A DNA stretch of 41,784 nucleotides, from assembly GCA_020723505.1 (NCBI GenBank), contig DYIT01000030.1, positions 1 to 41,784 on the forward strand. Reading direction: 5' to 3'. Within the stretch, counting starts at the first letter, position 1. The number at the start of each line of letters is the position of its first letter. The notes under the pieces were generated by a model. The model was not told the DNA's origin and made no database searches. It worked only from the letters and a program-made list of their open reading frames with translations. Positions 39,596 to 41,784 of the stretch are shown piece after piece. Made by a program: the position numbers and the translations under genes. Source of the stretch: Candidatus Kuenenia stuttgartensis. Its GTDB lineage: Bacteria; Planctomycetota; JAKEIC01; DYIT01.

Positions 39596-39661
39596 CGAAT
39601 CCTCGCAATCTGGAGATGCCGGATATCGGCACATCCGGCGATTGACCGTCACCAGGCAGCT

Positions 39662-39689
39662 ATTATACATCGTCGCCCCGGATGAGCAA
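39662..39689 (-). promoter_or_regulatory. Promoter of the ubiquitin-like/E2/JAMM operon
   Basis: Minus-strand TTGCTC (39684-39689), 16 bases, perfect TATAAT (39662-39667). The leader would be about 60 bases, and the TATAAT rules out the longer upstream reading of the ubiquitin-like gene. Confidence 0.7.
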
Positions 39690-39820
39690 AGCGCCTGTTC
39701 GCCGCAGCCGGAGCTCACCACGAAGATCACCCGCCTTCGCTTTGTTTGTCGTAACGAGAGCCGGATGGCGCCACGACCGATTCCGTCTGCTGCTCTTCAC
39801 CGTCCGGACCGGGAATGCCA

Positions 39821-39849
39821 TTGACACAACCGGAAGCGCTGGTTTAATT
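39821..39849 (+). promoter_or_regulatory. Promoter of the FHA-phosphatase-like gene
   Basis: Perfect TTGACA (39821-39826), 17 bases, TTAATT (39844-39849), about 55 bases before the ATG at 39909. It is back to back with the operon promoter at 39662, 130 bases away. Confidence 0.65.
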
Positions 39850-39908
39850 TAATACATTCCCCTGGGATTCCGGATTTCCGGAGGGTTTGTTTTTACCGGA
39901 CCCGCACA

Positions 39909-41048
39909 ATGGCAGCGAAGGTTTTCCTGCGAATCAGCCGCGACGGGAAGCTCGAATCCGAGAAGGAACTCACCGGCCGCAAGACTATACTGGGAAGGGG
40001 GGAAGGCGGCGCCGACAACAGGATAGTCCTCAACGACGAAACCGTCTCGTTCGACCATGCGCAGATTCAGCTTCGCGGAGAAGACGTCCTCATACAGGAC
40101 CTGAAGAGCAGGAACAAGGTCCTCGTGAACGGGCAGTTCATCAATCCGGGAGTCTTCTACAGGCTGAGGCAAGGCGACGTCATAGAGATATGCGCCTACA
40201 GCATGAAGGTGGACATCAGGACGCCCAGGACCGCCCCTCCCCTCGAGAAGGCGCCTCCCGAGCTCGGGGGTATCTCGCTGGCCGTCTACTCCTCTCCGGC
40301 CTCGGCGGCGGCGCACGATTTCGTCTCGTTCCAATCGCTAAAGGACGGCAGGGCAGGAATCGCCGTGGGGACAATCGGCATGGATTCCGAAATCGGCGAA
40401 GAGACCGCAACAGGATGCGGCGAGCTCCTGAGGATTGCAGCCGCCGCCTCTGAGTCTCCCTCGGAAGTCATCGCGGGGCTGAGCCGGGCGCTCGCGGGCG
40501 ATCCGGTGACGCGGAACCCGGTCGGAATCGCCTACGGCATACTCGATCCGAAGCAGCTGTCCTTCAGGTTCGCTTCCGCGGGCGGGATCTCGGCCGCCTT
40601 CTACAGCAAGGCCAAGCCGGCCGGGCTGAGGCACATCGCGTCCGACTGCGGGCCGCTCAATCCGGGCCAGGATCCCCCGGCCGCCGCGGAGAAGGTCGTG
40701 AAATTCCGCGACGGGGACGTGCTGCTCATCCTAAGCCCAGGCGTGGTCGAATGCTCGTTCGTGCCTGACCACGAGGAGACGCAGCAGCTCAGGAACGTGG
40801 TCAGGGAAGAGCTCATCGAATCATGGGGAGAGAACCTGTCCACCTTCATCGACCGCCTGAAGTCCAGGATCGGCGAAGTCGAGTGCAAGGTCGGACCTTT
40901 CGGCCTCCAGGGGCTCGCCCGCGCCGCCGCCTCGGCCGCCCTGGGAGGCGTCAAGGCGCTCATGCCGCTCCTCGACGAATCGCTGAAGAAGCACCTCCGG
41001 GGCCAGCCGCCGGCGCGCGACCTTACCGTGTTCGGCATAGAGAAATGA
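39909..41048 (+). CDS. FHA domain fused to a degenerate SpoIIE/PP2C-like phosphatase domain
   Basis: A 379-residue cytoplasmic protein. Residues about 6-103 are an FHA domain, which binds phosphothreonine: ILGRGEGG, VSFDHAQI with the Ser and His of the motif, and SRNKVLVNG. From about 120 it follows the SpoIIE/PP2C plan (SLKDGRAGIAVGTIGMDSE, ISAAFYSKAKP, DGDVLLILSPGVVECSF), but the metal-binding Asp of the usual GD-x-SG is Thr (VGTIG) and the Asp of TDGVxEA is Pro (SPGVVE). So it is probably a pseudophosphatase acting as a binding module. The ATG at 39909 has only a weak ribosome site. Its stop overlaps the next start (ATGA), and it is divergent from the ubiquitin-like operon. Confidence 0.8.
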   Translation: MAAKVFLRISRDGKLESEKELTGRKTILGRGEGGADNRIVLNDETVSFDHAQIQLRGEDVLIQDLKSRNKVLVNGQFINPGVFYRLRQGDVIEICAYSMKVDIRTPRTAPPLEKAPPELGGISLAVYSSPASAAAHDFVSFQSLKDGRAGIAVGTIGMDSEIGEETATGCGELLRIAAAASESPSEVIAGLSRALAGDPVTRNPVGIAYGILDPKQLSFRFASAGGISAAFYSKAKPAGLRHIASDCGPLNPGQDPPAAAEKVVKFRDGDVLLILSPGVVECSFVPDHEETQQLRNVVREELIESWGENLSTFIDRLKSRIGEVECKVGPFGLQGLARAAASAALGGVKALMPLLDESLKKHLRGQPPARDLTVFGIEK

Positions 41049-41784
41049 ACGACGGATTGCCGCGAAGCACGAGCCTCTTACAGACGGCGGCAATCTTCCT
41101 CTCCTGCCTGGTCTGCATGGCGGCTGCGGCAGCCGCCCTGACGCCTGTCATGGGACTTGCCGGAATGGCAGCCTCGCAGATCGCGTTTTTCCTCGCCGTG
41201 CCCCTCGTCATGTCGCTTCGATGGGCCGGAAGCCCGCCGGCCGACATCGCTCCCGTCCGCCTGCGAAGCTCAAACCCCCTGCCTGCAATCCTGCTGATCC
41301 CCCTGTCCGTGGCCGTGGCGGTCTATTACGAGGGCTTCCAGGAGACCTTCGTAACGAGCTACCAGGAGGAATTGATTCTCAAGTACCGGGAAATCTTCGG
41401 CATCGGCGAGACCAGCCCGGCCGTCCTGTATGCGACAGTGGCCGTCGTCCCGGCCGTCTGCGAGGAGTTCTTCTTCCGCGGGTTCCTCCTGGGCTCCCTG
41501 CAGCGCAGGATGCCCGCATGGGCGGCGATTTGCCTGTCGTCGGTGCTTTTCAGCCTGACGCACCTTCCGCCCGCGGTGATGCCTCCGATATTCCTCCTCG
41601 GGATCCTCCTGGGCCTCATGAGGCACGTGACGGGATCGCTCGCCCCGCCCGCGGCAGCGCACCTGCTGAACAACGTGATAGCCGTCGCCTATGCGTCGGG
41701 CAGCCTCGGCAGCCTCGGCGGCCTGCTCGAGTACGGGCACCTCAAGTTCGCGGCATCGGCGCTGGGGTTTTCAGCGGTCTGCGC
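41045..41784 (+). CDS. CPBP-family intramembrane metalloprotease (cut by the window end)
   Basis: The open frame starts at ATG 41045 inside the stop of the FHA gene and runs off the right edge without a stop; 246 residues are visible. It is very hydrophobic, with about seven predicted spans, and has the CPBP (Rce1/ABI) motifs in order: EEFFFRGFL, FSLTHLPP and HLLNN. The family includes CAAX-type endoproteases and bacteriocin self-immunity proteins. Four-base overlap indicates coupled translation with the FHA protein, so a membrane-linked signalling role with that gene is a fair inference. The substrate is unknown. Confidence 0.88.
   Translation, partial: MNDGLPRSTSLLQTAAIFLSCLVCMAAAAAALTPVMGLAGMAASQIAFFLAVPLVMSLRWAGSPPADIAPVRLRSSNPLPAILLIPLSVAVAVYYEGFQETFVTSYQEELILKYREIFGIGETSPAVLYATVAVVPAVCEEFFFRGFLLGSLQRRMPAWAAICLSSVLFSLTHLPPAVMPPIFLLGILLGLMRHVTGSLAPPAAAHLLNNVIAVAYASGSLGSLGGLLEYGHLKFAASALGFSAVC

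Noticed and set aside
39144-39632. 162-codon minus-strand frame overlapping the ubiquitin-like gene
   Set aside because: Arg/Gly-rich shadow that runs through the palindromic repeat; the 100-codon frame has the ribosome site and the beta-grasp pattern.

Overview
The window looks like a chromosomal segment of a GC-rich, diderm (outer-membrane-bearing) bacterium. Evidence for the diderm state is an outer-membrane beta-barrel ending in Phe, several lipobox signal peptides and a Tat substrate. The gene repertoire is HEAT plus von Willebrand A proteins, FG-GAP and TPR proteins, a PknB-type kinase with an extracytoplasmic domain, an FHA protein, STAS, and many large secreted proteins of unknown role. 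This would suit Planctomycetota or another deep-branching, mostly uncultured lineage, but I cannot assign a phylum from sequence alone. There is no phage, transposase, CRISPR array, tRNA or rRNA in the window.

Region 1 (1-10 kb) is a formate dehydrogenase locus. fdhD lies on the minus strand. A 109-bp tandem repeat separates it from a plus-strand run: an outer-membrane barrel, a 12-13 heme c-type cytochrome with a lipobox, a Tat-exported selenocysteine-containing formate dehydrogenase catalytic subunit (in-frame TGA at 4946-4948 with a downstream SECIS-like hairpin) and its four-cluster Fe-S subunit. After a strong terminator comes fdhE, behind a structured leader that resembles a molybdenum-cofactor riboswitch. 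No cytochrome b (gamma) subunit is present. The barrel plus multiheme cytochrome plus Mo-enzyme arrangement recalls the outer-membrane electron conduit coupled to a molybdoenzyme in Shewanella dmsEFAB, so I infer that formate electrons cross the outer membrane or that the enzyme works at the cell surface.

Region 2 (10-17.4 kb) holds two paralogous secreted HEAT-vWA proteins and then housekeeping genes: asd, yraN, rplS and trmD on the minus strand and ribE divergent from trmD. Region 3 (17.4-26.6 kb) has a dense patch of intergenic hairpin repeats, a 1,525-residue FG-GAP/propeller lipoprotein, a small membrane protein and two HEAT-type exported proteins. Region 4 (26.6-38 kb) contains a second repeat cluster, a membrane protein coupled to an M1-M28 metallopeptidase fusion, a Ser/Thr kinase behind an ECF-type promoter, a STAS protein, a TPR protein and an HExxH secreted protein.

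Region 5 (38-41.8 kb) is the most unusual. A compact minus-strand operon encodes a ubiquitin-like beta-grasp protein, an E2-like protein with an eukaryote-style HPN motif and catalytic Cys, and a JAMM/JAB isopeptidase, with no E1-like gene in view. The ubiquitin-like protein has no terminal Gly-Gly, and its tail is encoded by a palindromic repeat. The operon is divergent from an FHA protein fused to an apparently dead SpoIIE/PP2C phosphatase domain, which is translationally coupled to a CPBP intramembrane protease cut off by the window edge.

Interspersed intergenic hairpins form at least three families. One has five copies whose stems differ by paired changes around a constant one-base bulge. 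Most long antisense reading frames are shadows produced by the high GC content.
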